A stretch of 64,000 nucleotides of DNA from a virus, in the IMG/VR virus record IMGVR_UViG_3300027782_000027, positions 1-64,000 of that record; one strand, 5' to 3'. The notes beneath the pieces were generated by a model. The model was not told the origin of the DNA, made no database searches, and saw nothing but the letters and a program-made list of their open reading frames with translations. Below, piece by piece: positions 23,098-31,737 of the stretch (its first letter is position 1; each line of letters starts with the position of its first letter). Both the position numbers and the translations under genes were made by a program.

Positions 23098-23802
23098 ATG
23101 AGTAATTTACGTCCCAAATACAAAGCGTTTTCTAAAGTAATGTCCGTCTATTTTAAGTCAAAAGAGATTTACGGATTAATAATTTATCATGATAACGAAT
23201 ATACTGGAGTTTATTTGGATAATGAACTAGTTAAGGTCCCAATCTTAAAGATAAAAAATCCAAATAACATTCCGTTTTCATACAATGCACTCAGCTCTTT
23301 ACTTGATGATGAATTAGATACTGTTGGAAATTTTGCCAATGTATCAATTAAATCATATCAACGTCCATCACTTATAGTATTAAATGATTTCAATAAAGGA
23401 GAGTTTTATATTCCTAAAGAAAATGAAAAAAAATTAAGGAAATGTTTAAATACAGATACCGTTGAGATAAAATACAGAGATAATAACAGCATAATATATA
23501 CAATATATGGAAAATATATTGTTGATGATAACTTTGAAATGTATTGGGAAAGTAGTGAATCTTTTAGAATAGACATCACTTTTGAAATTGAAAAAATATT
23601 TGTTGATGACCTTGTTAGAAAGGTTCATCATTTTATGAAAAACTATGATGAAATGGTTCACTTGGTTTATGATATAAAGTATGATAATGATGAATTGTTT
23701 GAAAACCCTGTATGGGATTGTATTATAGAAAATTTGGGTCAATATAAAACAATGATAAACAGAGACTGGCAATATGTTGATGTAAACATTATCGTTGCGT
23801 AA
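23098..23802 (+). CDS. Hypothetical protein
   Basis: 234 residues; beta-rich centre and acidic helical C-terminal half (HHFMKNYDEMVHLVYDIKYD). No recognised domain. Starts 3 nt after the previous gene. Confidence 0.6.
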   Translation: MSNLRPKYKAFSKVMSVYFKSKEIYGLIIYHDNEYTGVYLDNELVKVPILKIKNPNNIPFSYNALSSLLDDELDTVGNFANVSIKSYQRPSLIVLNDFNKGEFYIPKENEKKLRKCLNTDTVEIKYRDNNSIIYTIYGKYIVDDNFEMYWESSESFRIDITFEIEKIFVDDLVRKVHHFMKNYDEMVHLVYDIKYDNDELFENPVWDCIIENLGQYKTMINRDWQYVDVNIIVA

Positions 23803-23816
23803 GGTATATATAATAT

Positions 23817-24164
23817 ATGAAGTACATCATAGACCAAAAACAATTAGAAAAGACAAAAAATTTAATTCAGGGATTAATTAATTCTAAATTAGATAGTTTA
23901 AGAGAAGAATCTGAAGAATGGGGAATGGGTGAGATGGATGAATTACACGAAGTTGAATCTGTTGATAAGATTGAGGTTGTTGATATTGTAATGTCAGGTA
24001 AGATAAAAGTTCTTATTAATATTTATAGAACTCAGTTAAGAGATGATTTTGATAATATTAGGGCGGAAATTCAATATAGATTAGAAGATTTGTTACCCAA
24101 TATTGAATTATACATAAACGATATTATTGATGAAAGGAAATTTGGTCCTGGAATTGATTGGTAA
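23817..24164 (+). CDS. MKYIIDQK-tagged protein
   Basis: A diverged tag MKYIIDQKQLEKTKNLIQGL followed by an acidic helical body. No ITE core, so packaging is less sure. Confidence 0.6.
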   Translation: MKYIIDQKQLEKTKNLIQGLINSKLDSLREESEEWGMGEMDELHEVESVDKIEVVDIVMSGKIKVLINIYRTQLRDDFDNIRAEIQYRLEDLLPNIELYINDIIDERKFGPGIDW

Positions 24165-24203
24165 TTTTTAAAATAAGTCAGATATTTATAAATAAAAAAC
24201 ACA

Positions 24204-24500
24204 ATGAAAAAAATTATTAGATTAACTGAATCAGATTTAACTCAAATTATTAAAAGAGTTATAAAAGAACAAACGTCTTCTAACGGTCCAATACAAGGAG
24301 ATAATGCCATAAAAATCACAATAAAAGGTAACGAAAAAAAAGTAACACTAAAAGGTGGGTATCAAACTAAAATTACTGACCATAATTATGGTAACGTAGA
24401 AGTAACTAATGCTATCCCTCAATCAGGTAAATACATTAAGTTTGTTTTTAATGGTTACACTTACACTTGTAATGGAACACAAACTTGTGTTAAAGGTTAA
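24204..24500 (+). CDS. Tagged protein, IIRLTESDL class
   Basis: MKKIIRLTESDLTQIIKRVI-KEQ, then ~70 residues of beta-rich cargo with a C-terminal TYTCNGTQTCVKG Cys pair. Possibly a secreted or periplasm-acting payload. Confidence 0.65.
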   Translation: MKKIIRLTESDLTQIIKRVIKEQTSSNGPIQGDNAIKITIKGNEKKVTLKGGYQTKITDHNYGNVEVTNAIPQSGKYIKFVFNGYTYTCNGTQTCVKG

Positions 24501-24530
24501 TTAAAAAAACCAATAATTGAATTTTTTCAC

Positions 24531-24538
24531 TATATTTG
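24531..24538 (+). promoter_or_regulatory. Host-type -7 box
   Basis: TATATTTG 20 nt upstream of the small acidic gene at 24559. Confidence 0.45.
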
Positions 24539-24558
24539 TAATCTAAAATAAAAACACT

Positions 24559-24657
24559 ATGACACTAAACAATTTCCCCGATGAAGACTATTACGACCAA
24601 GAAGTTTATGATGATGGAGAATTGTTAGATGACTGTGATGATTATTGCGGAAGTTGA
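24559..24657 (+). CDS. 32-residue acidic peptide
   Basis: MTLNNFPDEDYYDQEVYDDG and a DDCDDYCGS end; about half acidic residues. It has its own promoter. DNA-mimic-like composition but too short to assign. Confidence 0.45.
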   Translation: MTLNNFPDEDYYDQEVYDDGELLDDCDDYCGS

Positions 24658-24688
24658 TTATATTTATATAGTATAAAAACTTATAATT

Positions 24689-24844
24689 ATGAAATTCAAC
24701 AACTTTTGGTTAAAATTACAGGAAATTGATGAAATCAATATCACTGTTAAAGTCTTAGCATTTACAATTCTTTCAATTGAATTGGATTGGTCAGCAAAAA
24801 AAGTTTCTTTTACTGTATTGAACTTTAATTGGTCAAACAAGTAA
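24689..24844 (+). CDS. 51-residue hypothetical protein
   Basis: MKFNNFWLKLQEIDEINITV then hydrophobic VLAFTILSIELDW. Possible membrane association. Late-type TATTTATATAG upstream and a terminator downstream support a real gene. Confidence 0.5.
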   Translation: MKFNNFWLKLQEIDEINITVKVLAFTILSIELDWSAKKVSFTVLNFNWSNK

Positions 24845-24847
24845 TTT

Positions 24848-24880
24848 TAAACCCCTTGTAAAAAGGGGTTTATTTTTTTA
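24848..24880 (+). terminator. Intrinsic terminator
   Basis: AAACCCCTT..AAGGGGTTTATTTTTTT hairpin. Confidence 0.7.
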
Positions 24881-24902
24881 AATTTATTTTTATTTTTATT
24901 TT

Positions 24903-25091
24903 ATGACACAAGAACAAAAATCACAATTGTATAGTAATCTATTATTACAACATACTCGTTTAGATAATCAAATTAATGAGATTAAGGCAGAACATTTTGA
25001 GATGAATGATGAACAGATGGGTAGAATTCGTGTATTACAGTCTAAACAAGGACAACTTGTTGGTCAGATGCAACAGTTGATGCAGGGTTAA
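24903..25091 (+). CDS. Small Gln-rich coiled-coil protein
   Basis: 62 residues, MTQEQKSQLYSNLLLQHTRL and VLQSKQGQLVGQMQQLM. Predicted helical. It overlaps the convergent gene at 25042 by 50 nt. Confidence 0.6.
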   Translation: MTQEQKSQLYSNLLLQHTRLDNQINEIKAEHFEMNDEQMGRIRVLQSKQGQLVGQMQQLMQG

Positions 25092-25575
25092 ACCATTCAG
25101 GAATATCTTTATTTTTCCATTTAGCAAAATCTTTCTTAGCTCCGTTATAATAGTTTCTATATGATTCTATAACGTCTGTTACTTTGTATTTATCGGGCAT
25201 TGCTTTTGGCGGTTCTGTAAAACCTTTGTCATGAATGTTTAATTTATTTGTTAAACACCATTCAATCACATCCTGTGATTTATGACGTTTTCCGTATCTA
25301 TAAGTGTATTCCTTACATAACTCAAGTCCTAAGTCACATAGATAAAGATAGTTTGATAATGACTCTCTAACCCATATTGAACAAGGGTGGTTTTTGTGTG
25401 ATAACTTATACGGTACTTGGGCGGTACTTGGGCGGTACTTGGTGGGTGCTTGGTGGGTCACATGGTGGGCTCCACATAATAGTTGTGCAGTCTCAAGTAT
25501 CATCTTAACCACGTGTTTATCACAATGGTATTCTGCGCATTTTTTTGTGTTCCAGTCTAAAAAGAAAATATTCAT
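25042..25575 (-). CDS. Conserved phage protein, CAxYHCDKHVVKM family
   Basis: Start at MNIFFLDWNTKKCAEYHCDK. The pattern (D..CA.YH.DKHVVKM.LE..QLL) is found in many phages and large viruses and has been loosely annotated as a nuclease or glycosylase-like protein. I do not assign a reaction. Conserved His/Asp/Lys near residues 17-25 look catalytic. The region 25415-25460 contains direct micro-repeats of GGCGGTACTTG encoding APTKYRPSTAQVP. Confidence 0.65.
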   Translation of the reverse strand: MNIFFLDWNTKKCAEYHCDKHVVKMILETAQLLCGAHHVTHQAPTKYRPSTAQVPYKLSHKNHPCSIWVRESLSNYLYLCDLGLELCKEYTYRYGKRHKSQDVIEWCLTNKLNIHDKGFTEPPKAMPDKYKVTDVIESYRNYYNGAKKDFAKWKNKDIPEWFNPASTVASDQQVVLV

Positions 25576-25642
25576 AATGTAAAAATAGTTATTTTTTTTC
25601 ATTGTTTGATATATTTATAGTAATAAAATTAAAATTAAAATT

Positions 25643-26254
25643 ATGAAAAGATTAGTTATAACCGAATCTGAAAAACAAAGAATTTTGGGAATGCACCAAA
25701 CTGCCGCAAAAAAATTAAACTTATTAGAACAAACAGGAAATCAAACTCTTGATAGAATACTACAACAAAATAACGATGCTGCTTGGAGATTCATTGATGG
25801 TGTTACCGCAGCTGAAAAGGCGGGTACGCTTGGAACTGTTGATGAAGAGGCAATTGCTAACTTAGTTTATGGTATTAAAACAGTTGACTTATATATTGCT
25901 ATATTGTGGAATGTTAGAAATAATGTCAAAGATAATTATTGTGATGTTACTAGCTTCTCAGTTAAAACTATGTTTAGAGGTGAAGCCGGTGCAGCATCCG
26001 ATGTTCCATACTATGTAGACCCTATTAATAAACAGTTAAGAGGATTATGTACTTCCGCGGAAAAATCTTATGGTGGTGAGAATGGTAAACCTGAAAAAGG
26101 TGGATTTGAATTTACGTGTCGTGAAACGGCTGTTTATACTTCACTTCCTGCTGGTTGTAAAGGAAGTTTTAAAGTTGGTGCAACTAAATCGATTAATAGT
26201 GGTGGATTAAATAAGGTGTTTAATCTTATAGGTGACGGAGGAATTAATCCTTAA
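25643..26254 (+). CDS. Tagged protein, EKQRIL class
   Basis: The tag MKRLVITESEKQRILGMHQT, ending KLNLLEQ, is shared in form with 34130. The body of ~170 residues has several Cys (NNVKDNYCDV, LRGLCTSAEK, FEFTCRETAVY, LPAGCKG), suggesting disulfides and an extracytoplasmic site of action. Fold unknown. Confidence 0.7.
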   Translation: MKRLVITESEKQRILGMHQTAAKKLNLLEQTGNQTLDRILQQNNDAAWRFIDGVTAAEKAGTLGTVDEEAIANLVYGIKTVDLYIAILWNVRNNVKDNYCDVTSFSVKTMFRGEAGAASDVPYYVDPINKQLRGLCTSAEKSYGGENGKPEKGGFEFTCRETAVYTSLPAGCKGSFKVGATKSINSGGLNKVFNLIGDGGINP

Positions 26255-26291
26255 ATATGAATTGAATCTGTAGTTAATATACTTTTTAAAT

Positions 26292-26327
26292 AAAAAAGGA
26301 GGGATAGTTAAATCCCTCCTTTTTTAT
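26292..26327. terminator. Bidirectional intrinsic terminator
   Basis: AAAAAAGGAGGGAT..ATCCCTCCTTTTTT between convergent genes. Confidence 0.75.
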
Positions 26328-26524
26328 TTGATAACATTTTTTGTTGAACGGTAAATAGTAATCATCACACTTGGAACAACCAAGAAAATAAGAGTTAGTT
26401 TATTTAACGCTGAGATTAAATTTACAGTATTAATGAATTGAACTGGACATCCCGTACCTAAGAAGTTAACTAACAATGTAGAGATGATGAAGAGGGTTAC
26501 GATTACGAAGGTGAATTTTTTCAT
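26324..26524 (-). CDS. Small two-helix membrane protein
   Basis: 66 residues, MKKFTFVIVTLFIISTLLVN and LTLIFLVVPSVMITIY segments around a short loop. A TATATTTG-type box lies on the minus strand near 26570. Role unknown, holin-like topology. Confidence 0.6.
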   Translation of the reverse strand: MKKFTFVIVTLFIISTLLVNFLGTGCPVQFINTVNLISALNKLTLIFLVVPSVMITIYRSTKNVIK

Positions 26525-26605
26525 TTTGTTGTAAGTATTAGAGGGTTATTGTTTGATTATCTTCTACAAATATACACATGTTTTTTGATTATACAAATTT
26601 ATTTT

Positions 26606-26637
26606 AAAAAAAAATCCCACAAAAGTGGGAAATTTTT
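26606..26637. terminator. Intrinsic terminator
   Basis: AAAAATCCCAC..GTGGGAAATTTTT hairpin just past the FKBP gene. Confidence 0.6.
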
Positions 26638-26655
26638 AAAATAAATGAAATTGTA

Positions 26656-27081
26656 TTAGTTTACTGACACAACTTCTAAATCAAAGATAAGTTTCTTACC
26701 TGCTAATGGATGGTTCATATCCAATACCGCAGTACTTTCTTTAACTTCTGTAACTACAACGTTTACAGGACCAAATTGGTTTTGTCCTTGTAACATATCC
26801 CCAGCTTTAACACCTTCAGGGACTTGAGATAGTGGTACTTCACTCATCATTTGAGGTTTAATATCTCCGTAAGCATTTTCTGGCTCAATTTCAATTGTTT
26901 TCATTTCGCCTGCGGTCATATCAATTAATCCGTTTTCAAAACCTGGAATTAATTGACCTTGACCTAATGTTACTGTAAGAGGTTCTCTACCCTCAGCTAA
27001 AGATGTGTCGAATACTGAACCATCTTCTAATTTACCTGTATAATGAACAGATACATTATCACCGTTTTTAATTTTTGTCAT
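26656..27081 (-). CDS. SlyD-like FKBP peptidyl-prolyl isomerase
   Basis: 141 residues matching SlyD/FKBP: NVSVHYTGKLEDGSVFDTS at the N terminus, LIPGFENGLIDMTAGE, an inserted flap domain (~residues 65-120), and VLDMNHPLAGKKLIFDLEV. Catalyses cis-trans isomerisation of Xaa-Pro bonds. The His-rich SlyD tail is absent. A phage copy may assist folding of virion proteins. The Thr/Pro-rich protein at 61842 is a possible client (inference). Confidence 0.9.
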   Translation of the reverse strand: MTKIKNGDNVSVHYTGKLEDGSVFDTSLAEGREPLTVTLGQGQLIPGFENGLIDMTAGEMKTIEIEPENAYGDIKPQMMSEVPLSQVPEGVKAGDMLQGQNQFGPVNVVVTEVKESTAVLDMNHPLAGKKLIFDLEVVSVN

Positions 27082-27190
27082 ATTTCAATATTAAATGAAA
27101 AAAAATCACTTTCAAAGTGAAAAATCAAAATTTCTTAATATTTATTACATATTAATGTGATTAATACTTAAAATAAAAAAAATATAAAAA

Positions 27191-27607
27191 ATGAAAAAAA
27201 TTGTAAGATTATCAGAATCAGAATTAACTAACTTAATTAAAACAGTAGTTAAAGAAACAAAAAGAAATAAAAGAAATGGTGTTAACGAAGAGCTTCAAAA
27301 CTACTTTAATCCTGAAGCTATGGAGACTGGTAGTGCAATTGTAACAATGGTTGGTACGGTTATAGGACTTTTAGGTATTGCTGGATGGGATTATCTTAAA
27401 GAACTTTATAGTGAATTAAGAAATACTAAAGGGAAACAAAAAGAAGCAATGGAACTTAAGTCTATTATCCAAGATTACGAAAGTAATAAAATGGATTCAG
27501 GTGAAGAAATGGATTCTGAAGTTGAAGTGGATAATATGGATATGGAAGATGAAGAACCAATGAATCCAATGGCTGAGAGTATCAGAAGACACATTAGAAG
27601 ACGTTAA
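27191..27607 (+). CDS. Tagged protein, IVRLSESEL class
   Basis: MKKIVRLSESELTNLIKTVV-KET tag, one hydrophobic segment (GSAIVTMVGTVIGLLGIAG), acidic helical part and an Arg-rich end RRHIRRR. Membrane-interacting packaged protein is inferred. Confidence 0.7.
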   Translation: MKKIVRLSESELTNLIKTVVKETKRNKRNGVNEELQNYFNPEAMETGSAIVTMVGTVIGLLGIAGWDYLKELYSELRNTKGKQKEAMELKSIIQDYESNKMDSGEEMDSEVEVDNMDMEDEEPMNPMAESIRRHIRRR

Positions 27608-27626
27608 TTTTTTAAAAAAAATAATG

Positions 27627-27652
27627 AAAAACTCCCAATCGGGAGTTTTTTT
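27627..27652 (+). terminator. Intrinsic terminator
   Basis: AAAACTCCCAATCGGGAGTTTTTTT, a compact hairpin with T-run. Confidence 0.75.
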
Positions 27653-27655
27653 GTT

Positions 27656-27663
27656 TATATTTG
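27656..27663 (+). promoter_or_regulatory. Host-type -7 box
   Basis: TATATTTG 25 nt upstream of ATG 27689, directly after the terminator. Confidence 0.5.
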
Positions 27664-27688
27664 TAGAACAATTAACACCAACACGACT

Positions 27689-27853
27689 ATGAAAAACTTA
27701 AAACTAAAATTGACTTCAGCAATGTTCGCTCTTGTATTATCAGTTGTATTAATGGTAAACTCACCATCATTACCTGTATTCGTTTTAAGTGTTGGTCTTA
27801 TTGTATTACAGACGGTTTTGTGGGGTAAGTTGATGAAAGAGATTAAAGAATAA
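27689..27853 (+). CDS. 54-residue two-helix membrane protein
   Basis: MKNLKLKLTSAMFALVLSVV and VFVLSVGLIVLQTVLW hydrophobic segments and a charged C terminus. It has its own promoter and terminator, so a real small gene. Confidence 0.6.
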   Translation: MKNLKLKLTSAMFALVLSVVLMVNSPSLPVFVLSVGLIVLQTVLWGKLMKEIKE

Positions 27854-27880
27854 AAAAATCCCCTTATTTGGAGGGGATTT
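27853..27880 (+). terminator. Intrinsic terminator
   Basis: AAAAATCCCC..GGGGATTT hairpin. It serves the small membrane gene and may also stop the convergent gene. Confidence 0.6.
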
Positions 27881-27885
27881 GTAAT

Positions 27886-28710
27886 TTATACTGTTACTTC
27901 TTGTTGTAGTAGTTCGTAAGCTCTTGATAAACGAGTCATTCCTATTCCACCACCAAATCGTGGGAAGAAATCGTGTGATAAAAACTCTTCCAATTCTTTT
28001 TCTACTCTTTCTTTTCCGAATAATTCAAAAAGTTTTTCAGAGTATTTTCCATTTTCTATTGTGTAGAAGTTATTTCTCATTTCTTCTACGTTAGAACTTC
28101 TTTCAGCAGAACCGATAGTCTCTTGTCCGTAAAGAATTACATCAACTTTGTTGAATATTTTGTTTTTACCTTCTCTCATGTTCCAAAAAGGATTTGTTCT
28201 GTAAGGAAAGTTTTGTAGAGACACTACTGGTCCTTTTTCTTCCCACATTTTTGTCTCGTGTTCGTTCTCTAAAATGGATACTCCACCATATTCTTCACAA
28301 ACATCGTCGTAGTTAACTTCTACCTCACTATCAAATCCAAGATAGTCTAAAAGTTCTGATTCAAGTTTTAACATTTCTTTCATTCCACCTTTTGATTCAA
28401 ACTCAAACATTGGAAAAATCATTTCATGACGACCTGGGATTGGGTCTTTTTCTTGTCTATACGACGTTGAAATACAATATACACCATTCCATTCAGGATT
28501 TTTAAGAAGTTCGTATTCTAACCACATTTGACCTGTCTGTGGTAGTGGCCACACTTCTCCTTGATAATTAAATGTTGTTATTGAGTGTGGATTTTCACAC
28601 GCTGCCAAGATTGACAATCTTGATTGGGTTGGAACTTCTTTAAAACCTTTGTTTTGGAAGAATGTTCTCATTTTTTGAACTAACTCGTTGTAAGTTTCTG
28701 TGTTTTTCAT
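27886..28710 (-). CDS. Class II aminoacyl-tRNA synthetase-like enzyme (Asp/Asn branch)
   Basis: 274 residues forming a stand-alone class II catalytic core. Motif 2 is in SYRQEKDPIPGRHEMIFPMF and motif 3 in FGGGIGMTRLSRAYELL. There is no N-terminal OB anticodon-binding domain, so it cannot be an ordinary AspRS or AsnRS. Related stand-alone proteins include asparagine synthetase A and other paralogues that activate an amino acid with ATP. Product unknown. It might make an aminoacyl adenylate for modification or asparagine synthesis. Confidence 0.75.
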   Translation of the reverse strand: MKNTETYNELVQKMRTFFQNKGFKEVPTQSRLSILAACENPHSITTFNYQGEVWPLPQTGQMWLEYELLKNPEWNGVYCISTSYRQEKDPIPGRHEMIFPMFEFESKGGMKEMLKLESELLDYLGFDSEVEVNYDDVCEEYGGVSILENEHETKMWEEKGPVVSLQNFPYRTNPFWNMREGKNKIFNKVDVILYGQETIGSAERSSNVEEMRNNFYTIENGKYSEKLFELFGKERVEKELEEFLSHDFFPRFGGGIGMTRLSRAYELLQQEVTV

Positions 28711-28746
28711 TTTTTTGTTTTTTTTGTTTTATTTATTAAAAGGGCA

Positions 28747-28777
28747 AAAAAAATCCTGACAAATGTCAGGATTTCTT
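28747..28777. terminator. Hairpin with T-run
   Basis: AAAAATCCTGAC..GTCAGGATTTCTT between divergent genes. The longer T-run is on the minus strand, so it may be a leader attenuator of the synthetase-like gene or a general transcription barrier. Confidence 0.45.
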
Positions 28778-28907
28778 AAAAATATTATTGTTATTTAAAT
28801 TTCGTAATTTTCTTTTAACTTTTTTTGTAGTCATTAAAATTAAATATATGCGTTTTATTAAAAATAATCAAGATTAACAAAATATTTATTAAAAAGTATT
28901 TATCAGT

Positions 28908-30695
28908 ATGAGGAATTTATTGACTGAAGTTAGTAAGATGAAAAACATGATGGGTTTACAAGAGGCAGATAAGCCAAAATATAACCCTGAAGTAAAATAT
29001 CTTGTTTCAGTTTTAAAAGATAATAAAGTGTATAGTGCTCAAATCCAAAAATTCATTAATAGGATTAATGAATTTTCAAAAGACGGTTTAGTTGATTTTG
29101 GATTAATTACCCGAGGTATTTTAAAAACTTTAAAGTTAAAAGGTAACAAAGATATTAATGTTTTTGAATTTTTCAAACAACTAACTAAATCATTAGAAAA
29201 AAGAAAAAATAAAAAAGAAGTTGTTAATCCTGAAGAAGAACCATCAATTTTAGATAAAGACATTTATAAAAAAGAAATATTTTTTCTACAGGTTGAACTT
29301 TTAAAGTTACAGGAATGGTTAAAACAAACAGGTAAAACTGTTATAATTGTTTTTGAAGGAAGAGACTCGGCAGGTAAAGGTTCTACAATTAAGAAATTCA
29401 CTGAAAATTTAAATCCAAGATATTATAAAGTTATTGCTCTTGGTATCCCAACACCTGATGAAAGAAAGAACTGGTGGGATAGATACAGTAATCAAATTGA
29501 AAAAGGTAAGATAAACTTCTTTGATAGAAGTTGGTACAATAGAGGATTAGTTGAACCTGTAATGGGTTATGGTTCATCAGAAGAGTACGAAGACTTTATG
29601 GATAATGTTCAGGATTTTGAAGAATCATTGGTTGTTGATGGGGATTACTTATTTAAACTTTGGTTCTCAATAGATAAAGAAACTCAAGCTAAGAGATTTG
29701 ATTTCAGACAGAAGTCACCATTGAAATATTGGAAGTATTCTGAGAATGATGAGAAGATGCAAGATGTGTGGGAAAAGTTTACAGAGTATAAACAAAAACT
29801 TTTTGATAAAACATCAACCGTAAACCATCCGTGGGTTATTTTGGACGCTAACGATAAAAAGATTTCAGGTTTAAACTCAATTAGATACGTTTTACAAAAT
29901 ATTCCTTATACAAATAAGGATGAGGATGTTTTAAACAAAGACTTCCCTGAAGCGATGACGGTTTTAAAACCAAATATTAATGAGCAATCAGTTTTTGATT
30001 TCTATAACCAATTAACGGGTAAATCACAACAAAAACAAGAACCAAATTTTATGGATACATGGTCATCTATGGGACAACCAAAAGACCAAATGACACCAAA
30101 TTCAGGAGGTGCTGTTGATGCAGTTAAAGCTGGTGCTAAAAAAATTGCAAAAATTGCAAAAGAAAAGTCATCAAATTCAAATACAGTTGGGGTCGGAACA
30201 GTTTCAGATAAACTTGTAAATTTTGTAGCGAATATTGAGTTTTTTGTTAAGTGTGTTTATGACGACGCTAAAGGTGGTAAATGTGTGAGAAAAGAACCTG
30301 ATTGTTGTTTAAGAGGAAAATCCCCAACTCCCGGAGCAAAGGCAACAATAGGTTATGGTACAACGTATTATCCTGGTGGAATACCTGTTAAACCTAATGA
30401 CCCTGACATTACTGAAACAAGAGCAAAAGAATTAATGAGAAATACATTAAACAAAAATGCAAAAAAAATACTTAATTTATACCCAAACTTAAATCAACAA
30501 CAATTAGATGCGATGGCTTCATTATGTTACCAAATGGGACCTGATGGTTGTACAACAGAAGCTCCAAATTTATCAGCAGCCTTAAAAAGTAATCCAAATA
30601 ATTTACAAAATGTTGGACAACATTTTGTTGATTTCCCATTCAAAGACAGAAGAGAAAAAGAGTGGAAAATTTATAGTCAAGGAATTTATTCTTAA
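28908..30695 (+). CDS. Fusion: packaging tag, PPK2-type polyphosphate kinase, lysozyme-like domain
   Basis: 595 residues. The start MRNLLTEVSKMKNMMGLQE resembles other tags in this window. Residues ~115-345 are PPK2-like: Walker A FEGRDSAGKGS (about 150-159), FFDRSWYNRGLVEP (about 204-217), LWFSIDKETQAKRF. PPK2 enzymes transfer phosphate between polyphosphate and nucleotides. Residues ~430-595 look like a GH24-type muramidase: NIEFF (general acid Glu), YDDAKG and ATIGYGTTYYPGG. The linker is Ala/Lys/Ser rich. I know of no characterised protein with this combination. Confidence 0.8.
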   Translation: MRNLLTEVSKMKNMMGLQEADKPKYNPEVKYLVSVLKDNKVYSAQIQKFINRINEFSKDGLVDFGLITRGILKTLKLKGNKDINVFEFFKQLTKSLEKRKNKKEVVNPEEEPSILDKDIYKKEIFFLQVELLKLQEWLKQTGKTVIIVFEGRDSAGKGSTIKKFTENLNPRYYKVIALGIPTPDERKNWWDRYSNQIEKGKINFFDRSWYNRGLVEPVMGYGSSEEYEDFMDNVQDFEESLVVDGDYLFKLWFSIDKETQAKRFDFRQKSPLKYWKYSENDEKMQDVWEKFTEYKQKLFDKTSTVNHPWVILDANDKKISGLNSIRYVLQNIPYTNKDEDVLNKDFPEAMTVLKPNINEQSVFDFYNQLTGKSQQKQEPNFMDTWSSMGQPKDQMTPNSGGAVDAVKAGAKKIAKIAKEKSSNSNTVGVGTVSDKLVNFVANIEFFVKCVYDDAKGGKCVRKEPDCCLRGKSPTPGAKATIGYGTTYYPGGIPVKPNDPDITETRAKELMRNTLNKNAKKILNLYPNLNQQQLDAMASLCYQMGPDGCTTEAPNLSAALKSNPNNLQNVGQHFVDFPFKDRREKEWKIYSQGIYS

Positions 30696-30701
30696 CCCTT
30701 A

Positions 30702-30709
30702 TATTTATA
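30702..30709 (+). promoter_or_regulatory. Late-type box TATTTATA
   Basis: TATTTATA ends 4 nt before ATG 30714. Confidence 0.55.
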
Positions 30710-30713
30710 GAAT

Positions 30714-31031
30714 ATGAAAAAGTTTATTATCACAGAAAACCAATTAGAATTTATCGTTAAAAGATATATTAACGAAGATGCAAGATACGTAATGTCTTTT
30801 GACGAATTTATGAAACATAAAAACAAAGACCAACAATATAAATGTGGTTATGAAAACTTATGTTTTATCATTCATGATGGAAATCACCAAATTGACTTGG
30901 ATGAAAAATTCCATGAAACACACAAAATTCCTAATGGAGTTGGTGGAACAATTTACCACGATGGTAATAATACTTATTTCTGTCCTGACTTTGGTGATGA
31001 TAGACCACAAAGAACTATTCAGGTTTATTAA
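30714..31031 (+). CDS. MKKFIITEN-tagged protein
   Basis: The tag MKKFIITENQLEFIVKRYIN-ED combines the ITE core and the IVKRxI helix of the other classes. The cargo is ~80 residues rich in His, Asp and Cys with paired DGN turns. Function unknown. Confidence 0.7.
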   Translation: MKKFIITENQLEFIVKRYINEDARYVMSFDEFMKHKNKDQQYKCGYENLCFIIHDGNHQIDLDEKFHETHKIPNGVGGTIYHDGNNTYFCPDFGDDRPQRTIQVY

Positions 31032-31726
31032 AATTCAAATTGGTGTTTATATTCGTAACCTGTTGAAGATTCTTCAACATTCATACGAAAATCTAATTCT
31101 ATAATTTGGTTTTCATTATCAATTGTGAACGTTCCCTCAGAACCTTCATTTATTTCCCATCCACCATGATTTTGTTCCAAAATGTTGTATAACTTACTTT
31201 CCCAAACCGCTGTAAATTCATAATGTTTGTCATCAGTATCATTGATTAGACCAACGTCATCAATATAACCTGAATCACCACCACCGCTAAAATTAACTCT
31301 AATTTTAAGTTTACCATCTTCTTTCCACTGAACCATATCCTCAAGTAATTCCTTTTCGTCAATTTCAAACTCTTGGTAATACGATTCATAACCCATAGTT
31401 TGAATATTTTCTTCAATTATTAAAGTTTTGTCTGTTGTTGAATACTCACATGACACCGTTGCTCTAGAATCACCATCACCTTCTAATGAATCTAAAACTT
31501 CATCTTTAATAGAATCAAAAAAATTATCTAAAAAATCAAATAATTTATTAGGTATAATATCATAAGCACCACCTTTATTAGTCCAAGGTGAAAAGTGATA
31601 ATCAACATTTCCATCATAATCAACATAAAAGTCATTACTCATACGAGTAACACCATTACTTAATAGGATATAATGTAAAAGTTTAAAATTTTTTATAGTT
31701 TCAGGGTTATTTAATAATTCTTCCAT
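31028..31726 (-). CDS. Hypothetical acidic protein
   Basis: Start at MEELLNNPETIKNFKLLHYI, after a TATTTATTGT box on this strand. Acidic beta-rich repeats of FEFDxx type. No family recognised. Overlaps the convergent tagged gene by 4 nt. Confidence 0.6.
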   Translation of the reverse strand: MEELLNNPETIKNFKLLHYILLSNGVTRMSNDFYVDYDGNVDYHFSPWTNKGGAYDIIPNKLFDFLDNFFDSIKDEVLDSLEGDGDSRATVSCEYSTTDKTLIIEENIQTMGYESYYQEFEIDEKELLEDMVQWKEDGKLKIRVNFSGGGDSGYIDDVGLINDTDDKHYEFTAVWESKLYNILEQNHGGWEINEGSEGTFTIDNENQIIELDFRMNVEESSTGYEYKHQFEF

Positions 31727-31737
31727 AACAATAAATA

